NCBI GenBank assembly: GCA_031417835.1
Contig: JANOWJ010000138.1
Location: 62,001-126,000, forward strand
Length of the DNA stretch: 64,000 nucleotides
Direction of reading: 5' to 3'
DNA from: JADJLQ01 sp031417835
Lineage (GTDB): Bacteria > Bacteroidota > Bacteroidia > Chitinophagales > Saprospiraceae
A model generated the notes under the pieces. The model was not told where the DNA came from. It worked only from the letters and a program-made list of their open reading frames with translations, and made no database searches. Below, piece by piece: positions 1-8,859 of this stretch. Position 1 is the stretch's first letter; each line of letters starts with the position of its first letter. A program made the translations under genes and the position numbers.

Positions 1-238
1 TGACAGATGGGTAAAAGAATGAAGTGATCTCCGGAAGGATTAAAGCGATCGTTTTGACCGTGCCTCGCTTTAGATTCAACGCAGCGCTACTAGGTCTATA
101 CTTCATAAGTTTAGCCATCTCATTGATCTCAGACTTGAGTCGGTCGCTGATGTCAGGATGATCACTTAATGCTCGGGATATGGTGGATGGGCTGACTTCC
201 ATTTTGGCCGCGATATCCTTAATTGTTGTCTTTTTCAA
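1..238 (-). CDS. LacI-family transcriptional regulator, N-terminal part (cut by window edge)
   Basis: The reverse strand encodes a helix-turn-helix of the LacI type: TIKDIAAKMEVSPSTISRAL, followed by a hinge region and the start of the periplasmic-binding-protein-like domain (VKTIALILPEITSFFYPSV). About 79 codons are present before the window ends. A TTG at 236-238 is chosen as start because the conserved TIKDIA stretch begins four residues later; the first in-frame ATG (200-202) would cut into the helix-turn-helix. It is divergent from susC, so it probably senses a sugar and controls the susC/susD genes; this is inferred from position. Identity of the fold is clear, the ligand is unknown. 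Confidence 0.85.
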   Translation of the reverse strand, partial: MKKTTIKDIAAKMEVSPSTISRALSDHPDISDRLKSEINEMAKLMKYRPSSAALNLKRGTVKTIALILPEITSFFYPSV

Positions 239-311
239 ATTGGCAATTTGGGTTTTAGCTTGGGCTACAAGGATACAATTTTATTAACAAATTTAGGCAT
301 TTTATCAACAA

Positions 312-321
312 CAATCGATTG
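312..321. promoter_or_regulatory. Candidate LacI-type operator (palindrome with central CG)
   Basis: CAATCGATTG is a perfect 10-bp palindrome with a central CG, the usual form of LacI-family operators. It lies between the divergent LacI-type gene and susC, upstream of a promoter-like motif at 370-398. The palindrome is short, so chance occurrence is possible; the assignment rests on position. Confidence 0.35.
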
Positions 322-369
322 CGGTATGGTTTGCAGGATAATTTCTAACTATAAAATGGTAATTCGGTA

Positions 370-398
370 TTGAATAGCACGGGTATTTGATAATTTTG
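370..398 (+). promoter_or_regulatory. Bacteroidota-type promoter for susC
   Basis: TTG at 370-372 and TAATTTTG at 391-398 are separated by 18 bases, close to the -33/-7 pattern (TTTG, about 19 bases, TAnnTTTG) of Bacteroidota. It would leave an untranslated leader of roughly 130 bases before susC. No other strong candidate is seen, although TTTTG just before the start codon is also possible. Confidence 0.45.
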
Positions 399-535
399 GG
401 CCAGTGCTCTATTAAGAGATTGTTATGTATTTGTGATTTTTAGATCAATCTTTTTACTTAATTAAGTGTTAAGTCATTGATTTAATTCTGTGTGTAGACC
501 ACTGCTTAAACCGGATTGAAATTATAAAATTTTGA

Positions 536-3487
536 ATGATTATGAATAGACTTTTAACTTGTATGTTCAAATTGACTTTTGTCCTGGTGCTCGTCACTAG
601 CATACAATCGTTCAGTTTTGCACAACGCTCAGTCACAGGTACCGTCAAAGAAGCAGGTACTAATGACCCATTGATTGGGGCCATCGTATTGGTGCAAGGC
701 ACCAGTATTGGAACCATTACAGATGTCGACGGCAATTTCAGTATTGAAGTTCCTGCCGGCAAGGATGTATTAGAAGTACAATACACTGGATTTGGTACAG
801 AGGTTATTACATTAGGTGGAGCCTCTACCATCGAAGTCATGCTGACCGCAGGCAAATCTCTAGAAGAGGTAGTAGTCACAGGTTATGGATCTCAACGGCA
901 AAAGGAAATCACTTCAGCAGTAGCATCTATCAAAGCTGAAGATTTTAACAAGGGAGCTATCACCAGTCCTGCTCAACTTTTACAAGGGAAAGTACCTGGT
1001 TTGATCATCGCTAAACCTAATGGAGATCCCAATGGCGGTTTCGCCATTCGCTTAAGAGGTCTTTCTACCGTAGGAGGCAATACAGAGCCGTTGGTCATCA
1101 TCGATGGTGTACCTGGCGCTAGTCTTAGCAGTATAGATCCTAATGACATCGAGTCGATGGATGTATTGCGAGATGGGTCTGCAGCATCTATATATGGTAC
1201 TAGGGGATCCAATGGGGTCATCCTGATCACTTCCAAAAAAGGAAAAGAAGGTAGGACTACGGTGGAATACAATGGAGTGTATTCGGCAGAGTCATTAGCT
1301 CGTACTCCTGATATTATGAATGCTGCAGAATACAAAGCGGCAGGCGGTAAAGATCAAGGAAATTCGACAGATTGGTTTGATGTGATTACTCAAAATTCCT
1401 TCCAACAGCAACATAACTTGGCTTTGTCCGGTGGTGCTAAAGGCATGGGCTATCGAGTGTCTTTCAATTATCGGAATGTGCCAGGTATTATTAAAAATAC
1501 TGGGTTCAAACAACTCAATGGAAGAATTAATTTAAGTCAAAAGGCACTGAACGATAAGTTACAAGTGAATTTCGATTTGTCTTCTACAAGTAAAAATCAG
1601 GAATTTGGGTACAGAGATGCATTCAGATATGCAACTATCTTCAATCCAACAGCTCCAGTCTATGATGTTAAAAATACTACGAACGGCGGATATTTCGAAC
1701 CAGGTGGGTTTGATTACTTTAATCCTTTAGCCATCATCGAGCAAAACTCTAATACAGGAACGCTAAATAATATGCTCGGAACGATCAGAGGTGAATATGA
1801 AATCCTGAAAGGGCTTAAATATTCTATAGCGTATACCCTGGGTCGAGAAAACAGAATAGGAGAAAGTTATGTAAGCAAACAAAGTCAATATGGCGGTGGA
1901 ACCGGAAGAAATGGTTTGGCCTCCAGAGGTACCAATAGTGACCAAAACGATTACTTATCTACTACCTTAAATTATGCATTCACAGTGAGTGGTGTAGATT
2001 TGACTGCTTTAGCCGGATATGATCATCAGAAATTTACTGAAGAAGGATTTGGTCTACAAGGTGGTAACTTTTTGACTGACTTTTTTACCAGCAATAATTT
2101 AGGAGCCAGTTTGGACTTTCCACGAGGTCTGGGGGGTGTAGGCAGTGGAAAAACCAGCAATAAATTAATTGCATTCTTCGGTCGCTTAAATGCCAATATC
2201 AATGATACTTGGTTTGCTAGTGCTTCGGTACGACGAGAAGGCTCATCCAGATTTGGTGAAAATAATAAATGGGGAATCTTCCCTGGAATATCAGCTGGTG
2301 TTAATCTAACCAAATTGGCAGATTTAGGTGCAATTAATAACTTAAAATTGAGAGTCGGTTATGGAGTTACTGGCGCCAATATCACTCAAAATTATCTTTC
2401 ATTGTTTAGATATGGACCGACTGGTAACTTCTATTACAATGGTGCTTATGTGCCTACTTATGGTCCGGTTTCCAATCCAAATTCTGACTTAAAATGGGAA
2501 GTAAAAGGTGAAACCAATATAGGTTTAGACTATGGCCTTTTTGACTACAAAGTCACAGGTTCATTTGATTTCTTTAATAGGAAAGTCAATGACTTATTGT
2601 ACAATTTTCCAGTACCAGTACCACCAAACAACTTTGGTCGGACTTGGGCTAATGTCGGTGAATTGACTAGTTCTGGATTAGAAGCAGCTGTAGCTGTGAA
2701 TGGTTTAAAATTCGGTGGTTTAAAATGGAGTCCCACATTAAACGCTACCTTCTACCTTAAAAACGAACTTGTAAGTCTTTCAGAAGGAGATTTGAAATTT
2801 GGTTCGGGCGGTGCGATAGATATAGCGGGCGTAGGTTCTCCGGGACAAAACAATTTTTACATGATACGCGTAGCAGAAGGTGAAAAATTAGGTCAGATCT
2901 TTGGCCCAGTATACACAGGTCCAGATGACAAAGGCAATCCGACTTTCAAGGACATCGATGGTGATGGCAAAAAATATCCTGATGATAATGATGATCGTGC
3001 AGAATTGGGCAATGGGTTGCCAAATCTGACCCTAGGACTTAATAACACATTCTCTGCGGGCAATTTTACCTTAAATGCTTTCATAAGAGGCGCTTTCGGT
3101 CATTCGCTGGTCAATCAAAACCGGGTATTTTACGAAGATCGCAATGCAGGTTCTATTTTGAGTTACAATCGGATCAATACAAAGTATGCAGATCCTAAAT
3201 TGAAGGACTCTAAATATTCCAGTTTGCATGTGGAGAAAGCTGATTTCATCCGATTGGATAATATGCAGTTGGGTTATAATCTTCCAGTTAAAGGATTATT
3301 TAACAGAGCATTTGTGTATTTGGCTGGTAACAATTTATTTACCATCACTGATTACACCGGGGTAGATCCAGAGGTTCGATTTGGTGATTCTGAAGACAAT
3401 GAAAATCCTTTAGCTCCTGGTATCGATCGTCGCGGAAATTATTTTACTACTCGTTCATTCTCATTGGGAGTAAATCTTGGATTCTAA
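536..3487 (+). CDS. SusC/RagA-family TonB-linked outer membrane transporter
   Basis: A 983-residue outer membrane protein that would import glycan fragments or other large nutrients with the SusD lipoprotein encoded next. Residues 1-30 form a signal peptide ending FSFAQ. Residues 31 to about 110 are a carboxypeptidase-regulatory-like beta-sandwich, followed by the TonB-dependent plug with the signature EEVVVTGYGS and GTRGSNGVILITSKKGKEG (near 220-238), then a long beta-barrel ending in phenylalanine. Length and ending match full SusC proteins. A second ATG two codons in is an equally possible start. The neighbouring LacI-type regulator suggests sugar-responsive control. The substrate cannot be read from sequence, and no glycosidase is adjacent. 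Confidence 0.95.
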   Translation: MIMNRLLTCMFKLTFVLVLVTSIQSFSFAQRSVTGTVKEAGTNDPLIGAIVLVQGTSIGTITDVDGNFSIEVPAGKDVLEVQYTGFGTEVITLGGASTIEVMLTAGKSLEEVVVTGYGSQRQKEITSAVASIKAEDFNKGAITSPAQLLQGKVPGLIIAKPNGDPNGGFAIRLRGLSTVGGNTEPLVIIDGVPGASLSSIDPNDIESMDVLRDGSAASIYGTRGSNGVILITSKKGKEGRTTVEYNGVYSAESLARTPDIMNAAEYKAAGGKDQGNSTDWFDVITQNSFQQQHNLALSGGAKGMGYRVSFNYRNVPGIIKNTGFKQLNGRINLSQKALNDKLQVNFDLSSTSKNQEFGYRDAFRYATIFNPTAPVYDVKNTTNGGYFEPGGFDYFNPLAIIEQNSNTGTLNNMLGTIRGEYEILKGLKYSIAYTLGRENRIGESYVSKQSQYGGGTGRNGLASRGTNSDQNDYLSTTLNYAFTVSGVDLTALAGYDHQKFTEEGFGLQGGNFLTDFFTSNNLGASLDFPRGLGGVGSGKTSNKLIAFFGRLNANINDTWFASASVRREGSSRFGENNKWGIFPGISAGVNLTKLADLGAINNLKLRVGYGVTGANITQNYLSLFRYGPTGNFYYNGAYVPTYGPVSNPNSDLKWEVKGETNIGLDYGLFDYKVTGSFDFFNRKVNDLLYNFPVPVPPNNFGRTWANVGELTSSGLEAAVAVNGLKFGGLKWSPTLNATFYLKNELVSLSEGDLKFGSGGAIDIAGVGSPGQNNFYMIRVAEGEKLGQIFGPVYTGPDDKGNPTFKDIDGDGKKYPDDNDDRAELGNGLPNLTLGLNNTFSAGNFTLNAFIRGAFGHSLVNQNRVFYEDRNAGSILSYNRINTKYADPKLKDSKYSSLHVEKADFIRLDNMQLGYNLPVKGLFNRAFVYLAGNNLFTITDYTGVDPEVRFGDSEDNENPLAPGIDRRGNYFTTRSFSLGVNLGF

Positions 3488-3533
3488 TAGTTTTAATTTT
3501 AATATAATTAATAAATAACATAATCATAGAAAT

Positions 3534-5060
3534 ATGAAAAATCTTTTAAAATATCCAAAAGTTTTATTGATTGCAGGCATGTTGCTTGTATTCAATAATT
3601 CTTGTACCGACCTCGATGAGGAGTTATATTCTACCGTTTCATTTGATAATTTTTTCAAATCTGACGAAGAATTTATCTCCGCGTTGGGAGTCGCCTATTC
3701 GAGCCTCATCGGAGTGATGGGCGGGCATAACTCGACTTGGTCTATCCAGGAAGTATCATCTGATGAATTGATGATTCCACAACGGGGTGGTGACTGGTTT
3801 GACGGTGGTCAATGGTTGCGTATGCATCGTCATGAATATTTGCCTACTGAAGAGTCATTTAATAATTCTTGGGGGCAATTATTCGGAGGAGTCAGCGCAT
3901 GTAACCGTTTGATTGAACAGTTTACGCCCATTCAAGGCGACCGGGCAAAAGCCTTTGTATCCGAACTGCGATCAGTACGTGCATTATTTTATTATTGGTT
4001 GATGGATTTGTTTGGTAATATTCCGCTCGTGACTTCTTTTGCTACAGCCGAAGCTAATCCAGCAACAAAAACGCGTGCTGAAATATATGCATTCATTGAA
4101 AAAGAATTAAATGAAAGTATACCGTTATTGACTGCTGATGTGACCGGAGCTACATATGCTCGTATGACTAAACATGCCGCCAATGCATTATTGGCTAAGC
4201 TGTACATCAATGCTCAAAAATATACTGGTACAGCACAATGGGATAAAGCAATAACTGCATCTGATGCTGTCATCAATTCTGGTAAATACAGTTTGGAAGA
4301 AAATTATTTTACCAATTTCAAGACGGATAATGCTGGATCCAAAGAGACTGTTTTTGCAATCCCTTATGACAAAGTATTTGCTGGAGGATTTGTCCTTCCT
4401 CAAATGACTTTACATTATGAAAGTCAAAAGACTTTTAATCTCACAGATCAACCTTGGAATGGCTATTGTTCACTTCAAGAGTTCTATGAGTCTTATGAGG
4501 CTTCTGATGTACGCAGAAAAAACCTGTTAGCCGGTCCTCAATTTAACTCTGCAGGCAAACAATTGGAAGATGGTGGTGCAGAAGCTAATGACCCGGATGG
4601 CAAAGGACTCAACTTTACACCTGCGATCAATGAGCATTTCCCCAATTGTCTCCGACAAGCAGGAGCCCGAGTGGGTAAATTCGAATATGCCTCAGGTGCT
4701 ACTCCTAATTTGAGCAATGACTTCCCAATCTTCCGTTTGGCCGACATCTTGTTGGTAAAAGCAGAAGCACTTTGGCGGAAGAATGCAGGAGATGCAACAG
4801 CTTTGGCCATAGTCAATCAGATTAGGGCTAGAGGTAATGTGGCACCACTTACCGCTTTGACAGCCGATGTATTATTGGCTGAGCGTGGTCGTGAGATGTT
4901 TGCAGAAGGCTGGCGCCGACAAGATCTTATCCGTTTTGATAAGTATGCTACTGCTAGAAAATATAAGCCTGCTGATTCAAAAGCATGTTTGGACATCTTC
5001 CCTATTCCAAAACCACAGTTGGATGCGAATAAGAGCTTGAAGCAAAACGCTTGTTATTAA
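3534..5060 (+). CDS. SusD/RagB-family nutrient-binding outer membrane lipoprotein
   Basis: A 508-residue surface lipoprotein, the partner lid of the SusC channel 46 bases upstream. The N-terminus has a lipobox (FNNSC) with the cysteine at residue 24. The SusD fold is shown by ELYSTVSFDNFFKSDEEF near the start, the helical repeat region (SELRSVRALFYYWLMDLFGN) and the C-terminal signature RQDLIRFDKYATARKYKP, then FPIPKPQLDANKSLKQN. Length is normal. It is followed by a strong terminator, so susC-susD form a two-gene operon. The ligand is unknown. Confidence 0.95.
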   Translation: MKNLLKYPKVLLIAGMLLVFNNSCTDLDEELYSTVSFDNFFKSDEEFISALGVAYSSLIGVMGGHNSTWSIQEVSSDELMIPQRGGDWFDGGQWLRMHRHEYLPTEESFNNSWGQLFGGVSACNRLIEQFTPIQGDRAKAFVSELRSVRALFYYWLMDLFGNIPLVTSFATAEANPATKTRAEIYAFIEKELNESIPLLTADVTGATYARMTKHAANALLAKLYINAQKYTGTAQWDKAITASDAVINSGKYSLEENYFTNFKTDNAGSKETVFAIPYDKVFAGGFVLPQMTLHYESQKTFNLTDQPWNGYCSLQEFYESYEASDVRRKNLLAGPQFNSAGKQLEDGGAEANDPDGKGLNFTPAINEHFPNCLRQAGARVGKFEYASGATPNLSNDFPIFRLADILLVKAEALWRKNAGDATALAIVNQIRARGNVAPLTALTADVLLAERGREMFAEGWRRQDLIRFDKYATARKYKPADSKACLDIFPIPKPQLDANKSLKQNACY

Positions 5061-5097
5061 TGAGGATAATCTAAGTTTCCTAATCATATCAAATTTG

Positions 5098-5130
5098 AAA
5101 GGCTGACTCGCAATGGCGAGTCGGCCTTTT
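5098..5130 (+). terminator. Rho-independent terminator after susD
   Basis: AAAGGCTGACTCGC and GCGAGTCGGCCTTT pair as a 14-base stem (one T-G wobble) around the loop AATG, with a short T run at the 3' end. It begins 37 bases after the susD stop codon and separates susC/susD from the following lyase gene. Confidence 0.85.
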
Positions 5131-5249
5131 ATTATGTAAGGACCATCCCTACCATATTCATGTTTATTCGCCTATTTTTCATTTGTGGCGGTCAGTAGCA
5201 TAGCCATGTTTAATAAATTATTCTCATTTTTGCGGAAAATCAATTAAAG

Positions 5250-6164
5250 ATGATCAAAGTCAGTTGGCAAGGGGTCTATCCAGCCATTACCACCAAATTT
5301 AAAGAAGACAATAGCCTGGATCTACCCGCGTTTCAGAAACATGTCGAGTTTCAATTGAATAGTGGGATCAATGGCCTGATTCTTGGTGGAAGCTTGGGCG
5401 AAGCAAGTACGCTCAAACAAGAAGAGACGCTTGTTTTGTTGGCGTCAGCGAAAGAAATCACCGGAGAGCATATCCCCATATTGATCAATATCGCGGAAGC
5501 ATCGACTGCAGATGCAATTCAAGCTGCAAAATCTGCTGAAGCAGCTGGAGCCGATGGCCTGATGTTACTCCCTCCTATGCGCTATAAAGCAGATGATCAC
5601 GAGACAGTGGTTTATTTTAAATCGGTGGCGGATCAGACATCGCTTCCAATCATGATTTATAATAATCCGCACGATTATAAAATTGCAGTTACGATTGATA
5701 TGTTTGAGCAACTCACCTTGCACCCCAATATCCAGGCTGTCAAAGAAAGCAGCAGAGACATTACCAATGTGACTCGCATGATCAATGCTTTTGGTACCCG
5801 ATTTAAGATTATGGGCGGTGTCGATACGCTGGCACTAGAGTGTTTGGTCGCTGGAGTAGATGGTTGGGTAGCTGGTCTCGTCAATGCCTTTCCCGCGGAG
5901 ACCGTGGCCATTTTTAATCTGGTCAAAAGAGGCCGTATCGATGACGCATTGGCCATATATAGATGGTTTATGCCATTGTTAGAACTTGATATTCATCCCA
6001 AGTTGGTGCAATATATCAAACTCGCCGAAGCTGCGGCAGGAGTAGGTACAGAGCACGTACGGCCACCGCGATTAAAACTAAGTGGGATCGAACGAATCCA
6101 GGTATTATCCATCATCAATGATGCCATACAAAGTAGACCCAATCTGAAAATATACGAGGTATAA
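5250..6164 (+). CDS. DHDPS/NAL-superfamily aldolase or dehydratase
   Basis: A 304-residue class I aldolase-fold enzyme. Visible family features are the substrate-carboxylate loop GGSLGEAS (near 46-53), catalytic Tyr137 in IMIYNNP and Schiff-base Lys165 in AVKESS. The next gene is an aldehyde dehydrogenase of the 2-oxoglutarate-semialdehyde type. Together they fit pathways that make 2-oxoglutarate semialdehyde (deoxyglucarate, 2-keto-3-deoxypentonate or hydroxyproline degradation), so a dehydratase or deaminase role is more likely than lysine biosynthesis. That is inference from context, and the substrate cannot be settled. A CATTTTTG stretch at 5225-5232 is a one-mismatch -7 element just upstream. 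Confidence 0.85.
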   Translation: MIKVSWQGVYPAITTKFKEDNSLDLPAFQKHVEFQLNSGINGLILGGSLGEASTLKQEETLVLLASAKEITGEHIPILINIAEASTADAIQAAKSAEAAGADGLMLLPPMRYKADDHETVVYFKSVADQTSLPIMIYNNPHDYKIAVTIDMFEQLTLHPNIQAVKESSRDITNVTRMINAFGTRFKIMGGVDTLALECLVAGVDGWVAGLVNAFPAETVAIFNLVKRGRIDDALAIYRWFMPLLELDIHPKLVQYIKLAEAAAGVGTEHVRPPRLKLSGIERIQVLSIINDAIQSRPNLKIYEV

Positions 6165-6169
6165 ATAAT

Positions 6170-6266
6170 TCCGAAATCCCAAATCCGACATCCGAAATAG
6201 AAGCCCCGAAATCCGCAATCCGAAATCCCAAATCCGAAATCAATTAGTCCGAAATCAATTAGTCCA
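6170..6266. repeat. Degenerate short repeat array (CCGAAATC / CCAAATCC units)
   Basis: About 97 bases consist of variants of (C)CGAAATC and CCAAATCC; the last part is a clean 15-base unit CCGAAATCAATTAGT repeated twice (6234-6248, 6249-6263). Read on the other strand it encodes the low-complexity pattern seen in many environmental genomes as an intergenic repeat. It fills the gap between the lyase and the aldehyde dehydrogenase and ends at the latter's start codon. Confidence 0.8.
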
Positions 6267-6267
6267 A

Positions 6268-7776
6268 ATGATAACACAAAACATAGTAGGATATCAAACC
6301 CTGGGTAGTAATCAAACCATTCAAAGCGTACATGCTTTAAATCAAACCTTGTTTGATGAAAAATTTGCACTAGCTGATCAAGTGACGATAGACCTTGCCC
6401 TGGACAAAGCAGTCGAAGCATTTTCTAGTTTTCGGAAATGGAACCCGATACAACGGGCAGAGCTATTAGAAAAAATAGCTCAGAATATCGTAGAGCTCGG
6501 AGATATTTTGATACAAAGAGCAATGGCTGAAACAGGTCTGCCTGAAGCCAGAATCCTAGGTGAACGAGGTCGGACCATCGGCCAACTTACCATGATGGCT
6601 ACAGCACTTCGGAATGGTACTTGGGAAGAAAACTTTATTGACCTTGCCAATCCTGATCGTCAACCATTGCCTAAGCCTGATCTGAGAAAAAGATTAATTC
6701 CTCTTGGCCCGGTGGTTGTATTTTCTGCAAGCAATTTTCCATTGGCTTTTTCTACGGCTGGAGGTGATGTCGCAAGCGCTTTGGCTGTTGGTTGCCCGGT
6801 GATTGTAAAAGCTATTGACGCCCACCTGGGTACAAATGCATTGGTAGCTGAGGCCGTGATGAATGCCGCTAAGTCATTGAGTGCTCCTGATGGGGTATTT
6901 TCGTCATTGTATGGTTCTGGGCAAGACTTGGGCCAAATCTTGGTGAAAGATGCTCGGGTCAAAGCGGTGGGTTTCACAGGGTCATATCGAGCTGGTAGAG
7001 CTATCATGGATTCAGCCGCTGCTCGTGTTGAGCCGATACCAGTCTTTGCAGAGATGGGTAGTATAAACCCTGTCGTGGTGATGGCCTCAGCTCTGGCAAA
7101 AAGAGCAGTCTTCATAGGCGAGCAACTTGGTACCTCGATGACTCAAGGCGTAGGCCAGTTTTGTACCAAACCTGGGCTTATCCTGATGGAAGAAAGTGAT
7201 CACTTTGATGCATTTTATAGTGCATTACATGGTAAGGTGGCCTTGATGGCAGCTTCGCCTATGCTCAACCGAAGAATCCAAAGCAGTTTCGTCCAATCCT
7301 TGCAAAATCTTTCTAAAGAGATGCCTTTGATCAATATGAATGAAGGTCATAATTCCCATCTGGTCAAAGCAGCTTTTGCTGTAGTCACTGGTACTGACTT
7401 CCTGGCGCATCCTGCTTGGCATCAGGAAGTGTTTGGACCATTTGCCATTATTATAAAATGTAAAGACCACACCCAAATCGAACAAATCATTCAATCCTTA
7501 TCAGGCCAACTGACAGCTACGATATGGAGTGAACCTGAGGACCCAGCCAATGATAAAATAATCGATATTTTGGAGCAATCCGCCGGTCGTCTCGTATGGA
7601 ATGGGGTACCTACCGGTGTGGAGGTGTGTGATGCTCAAATGCATGGCGGACCCTTCCCGGCTACCAGTCATCCGTTTTTTGGAGCGGTGGGCATAGGATC
7701 AATGAAACGATGGTGCCGTCCTATAGCGTATCAAAATTTTCCGGCCGAGTTATTACCGCTAGAGTTAAAGGGATAA
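6268..7776 (+). CDS. NAD(P)-dependent aldehyde dehydrogenase, 2-oxoglutarate-semialdehyde type
   Basis: A 502-residue aldehyde dehydrogenase, full length for the 2,5-dioxovalerate dehydrogenase branch. The Rossmann/cofactor part includes VVVFSASNFPLAFSTAGGD and VGFTGSYRAG; the general base is Glu262 (FAEMGSINP) and the catalytic nucleophile Cys299 (GQFCTKPG). The FSASNFPLAFS motif is typical of enzymes that oxidise 2-oxoglutarate semialdehyde to 2-oxoglutarate. It follows the DHDPS-family gene by about 100 bases of repeat and probably works in the same pathway. The family call is firm, the substrate is inferred. Confidence 0.88.
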   Translation: MITQNIVGYQTLGSNQTIQSVHALNQTLFDEKFALADQVTIDLALDKAVEAFSSFRKWNPIQRAELLEKIAQNIVELGDILIQRAMAETGLPEARILGERGRTIGQLTMMATALRNGTWEENFIDLANPDRQPLPKPDLRKRLIPLGPVVVFSASNFPLAFSTAGGDVASALAVGCPVIVKAIDAHLGTNALVAEAVMNAAKSLSAPDGVFSSLYGSGQDLGQILVKDARVKAVGFTGSYRAGRAIMDSAAARVEPIPVFAEMGSINPVVVMASALAKRAVFIGEQLGTSMTQGVGQFCTKPGLILMEESDHFDAFYSALHGKVALMAASPMLNRRIQSSFVQSLQNLSKEMPLINMNEGHNSHLVKAAFAVVTGTDFLAHPAWHQEVFGPFAIIIKCKDHTQIEQIIQSLSGQLTATIWSEPEDPANDKIIDILEQSAGRLVWNGVPTGVEVCDAQMHGGPFPATSHPFFGAVGIGSMKRWCRPIAYQNFPAELLPLELKG

Positions 7777-7877
7777 CTTTTTAAATTTTACAAGATAGCT
7801 AGTTGAATTGTCGCCGTTGGACCAACATTATTCTTGGCTAAATCTAAGCTATCTTAGTAGATTTAGCCATATATAGC

Positions 7878-8639
7878 TTGAATATCTTTGCCCAAGGGAG
7901 TTTGAGAAATGAATTCCAAAATCTTTATTCCGCATTATTTGATCACTTTGAAAATCACTTGTCCATAGTAAAAGCGTTAGCCACCGGACATCATGGAATG
8001 ACTAGAAATGAAATCAGTAAAACTTCCAAACTGGCTAACGGCGGTGGATTGACCCGAATATTGGAAGAGCTAGAAGCTTCGTCATTTATTCTCCCAATAT
8101 TGCCATTCGGAAAAAAGAAAAAGGATACCCTGTATCGTCTCGTAGATGAATACAGCTTGTTTTATTTGAAATTTATAGATGGCCAACAAGCTGGTCACAA
8201 AAACATCTGGTTGCAAAAAAGCAATGAGCAAGTCAGTAGGATTTGGCAAGGGTATGCCTTTGAAAACATATGTATCAAACACAGTGAGGCGATAAAAAAA
8301 GCATTAGGTATCGACGGGATGTATTCATCTGTACATAGTTACTTCGCTAAAAACATAGGTGATTACAAGGGATTACAAATTGATTTACTGATAGACAGAG
8401 CAGATCGGGCGCTGAATCTTTGTGAAATGAAATTTTATGATTCAGAGTTTACGCTCACAGCGTCCATGGCTATGGAATGGCGTCAAAAACGAGCTTTGTT
8501 CAAAGAAAGGACGGGCACCAGAAAAGCTATTTTTAATACCTTGATCACCACCTATGGATTAATTGCCAATTCGAATAGCCTAGCCCAGGTGGATCAGACA
8601 GTGACCATGCATGCATTGTTTGATCAACAACGATTTTAG
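7878..8639 (+). CDS. C-terminal half of an AAA+ ATPase with DUF234 domain (probable pseudogene)
   Basis: The 253 residues match only the back half of archaeal-type AAA+ ATPases: a winged-helix stretch (LSIVKALATGHHGMTRNEIS) followed by a DUF234-type nuclease-like region (IDLLIDRADRALNLCEMKFY). Full family members have about 450-480 residues with a Walker ATPase in front. Here the frame is open only back to a stop at 7845-7847 and starts with TTG, so the ATPase part is missing. The upstream 100 bases show no ATPase motifs in any frame. It is probably a remnant with no independent function, although expression of the fragment is not excluded. Confidence 0.65.
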   Translation: MNIFAQGSLRNEFQNLYSALFDHFENHLSIVKALATGHHGMTRNEISKTSKLANGGGLTRILEELEASSFILPILPFGKKKKDTLYRLVDEYSLFYLKFIDGQQAGHKNIWLQKSNEQVSRIWQGYAFENICIKHSEAIKKALGIDGMYSSVHSYFAKNIGDYKGLQIDLLIDRADRALNLCEMKFYDSEFTLTASMAMEWRQKRALFKERTGTRKAIFNTLITTYGLIANSNSLAQVDQTVTMHALFDQQRF

Positions 8640-8859
8640 ATATCGTAATTACCTAGATGGGATGGAGGTCAATTACTAAGATCTAAAAAAATAATTATAT
8701 TATCTCTTGTTTATTAGTATATTATAAATGTAATAAATTGTGAATTTATTAATCATTATAAATCAATGAAATATAAGTTATAAAAAATTTAAATATTTAA
8801 AGAACCTGTTTATATTTACCGTCCAAACCACTTATTAGACGACAAATTATACAGGACTT

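Noticed and set aside
5993..6421. Reverse-strand frame through the short repeat array, with FGLIDFGLIDFG
   Set aside because: The low-complexity peptide arises from the repeat; both ends are inside real genes on the other strand.
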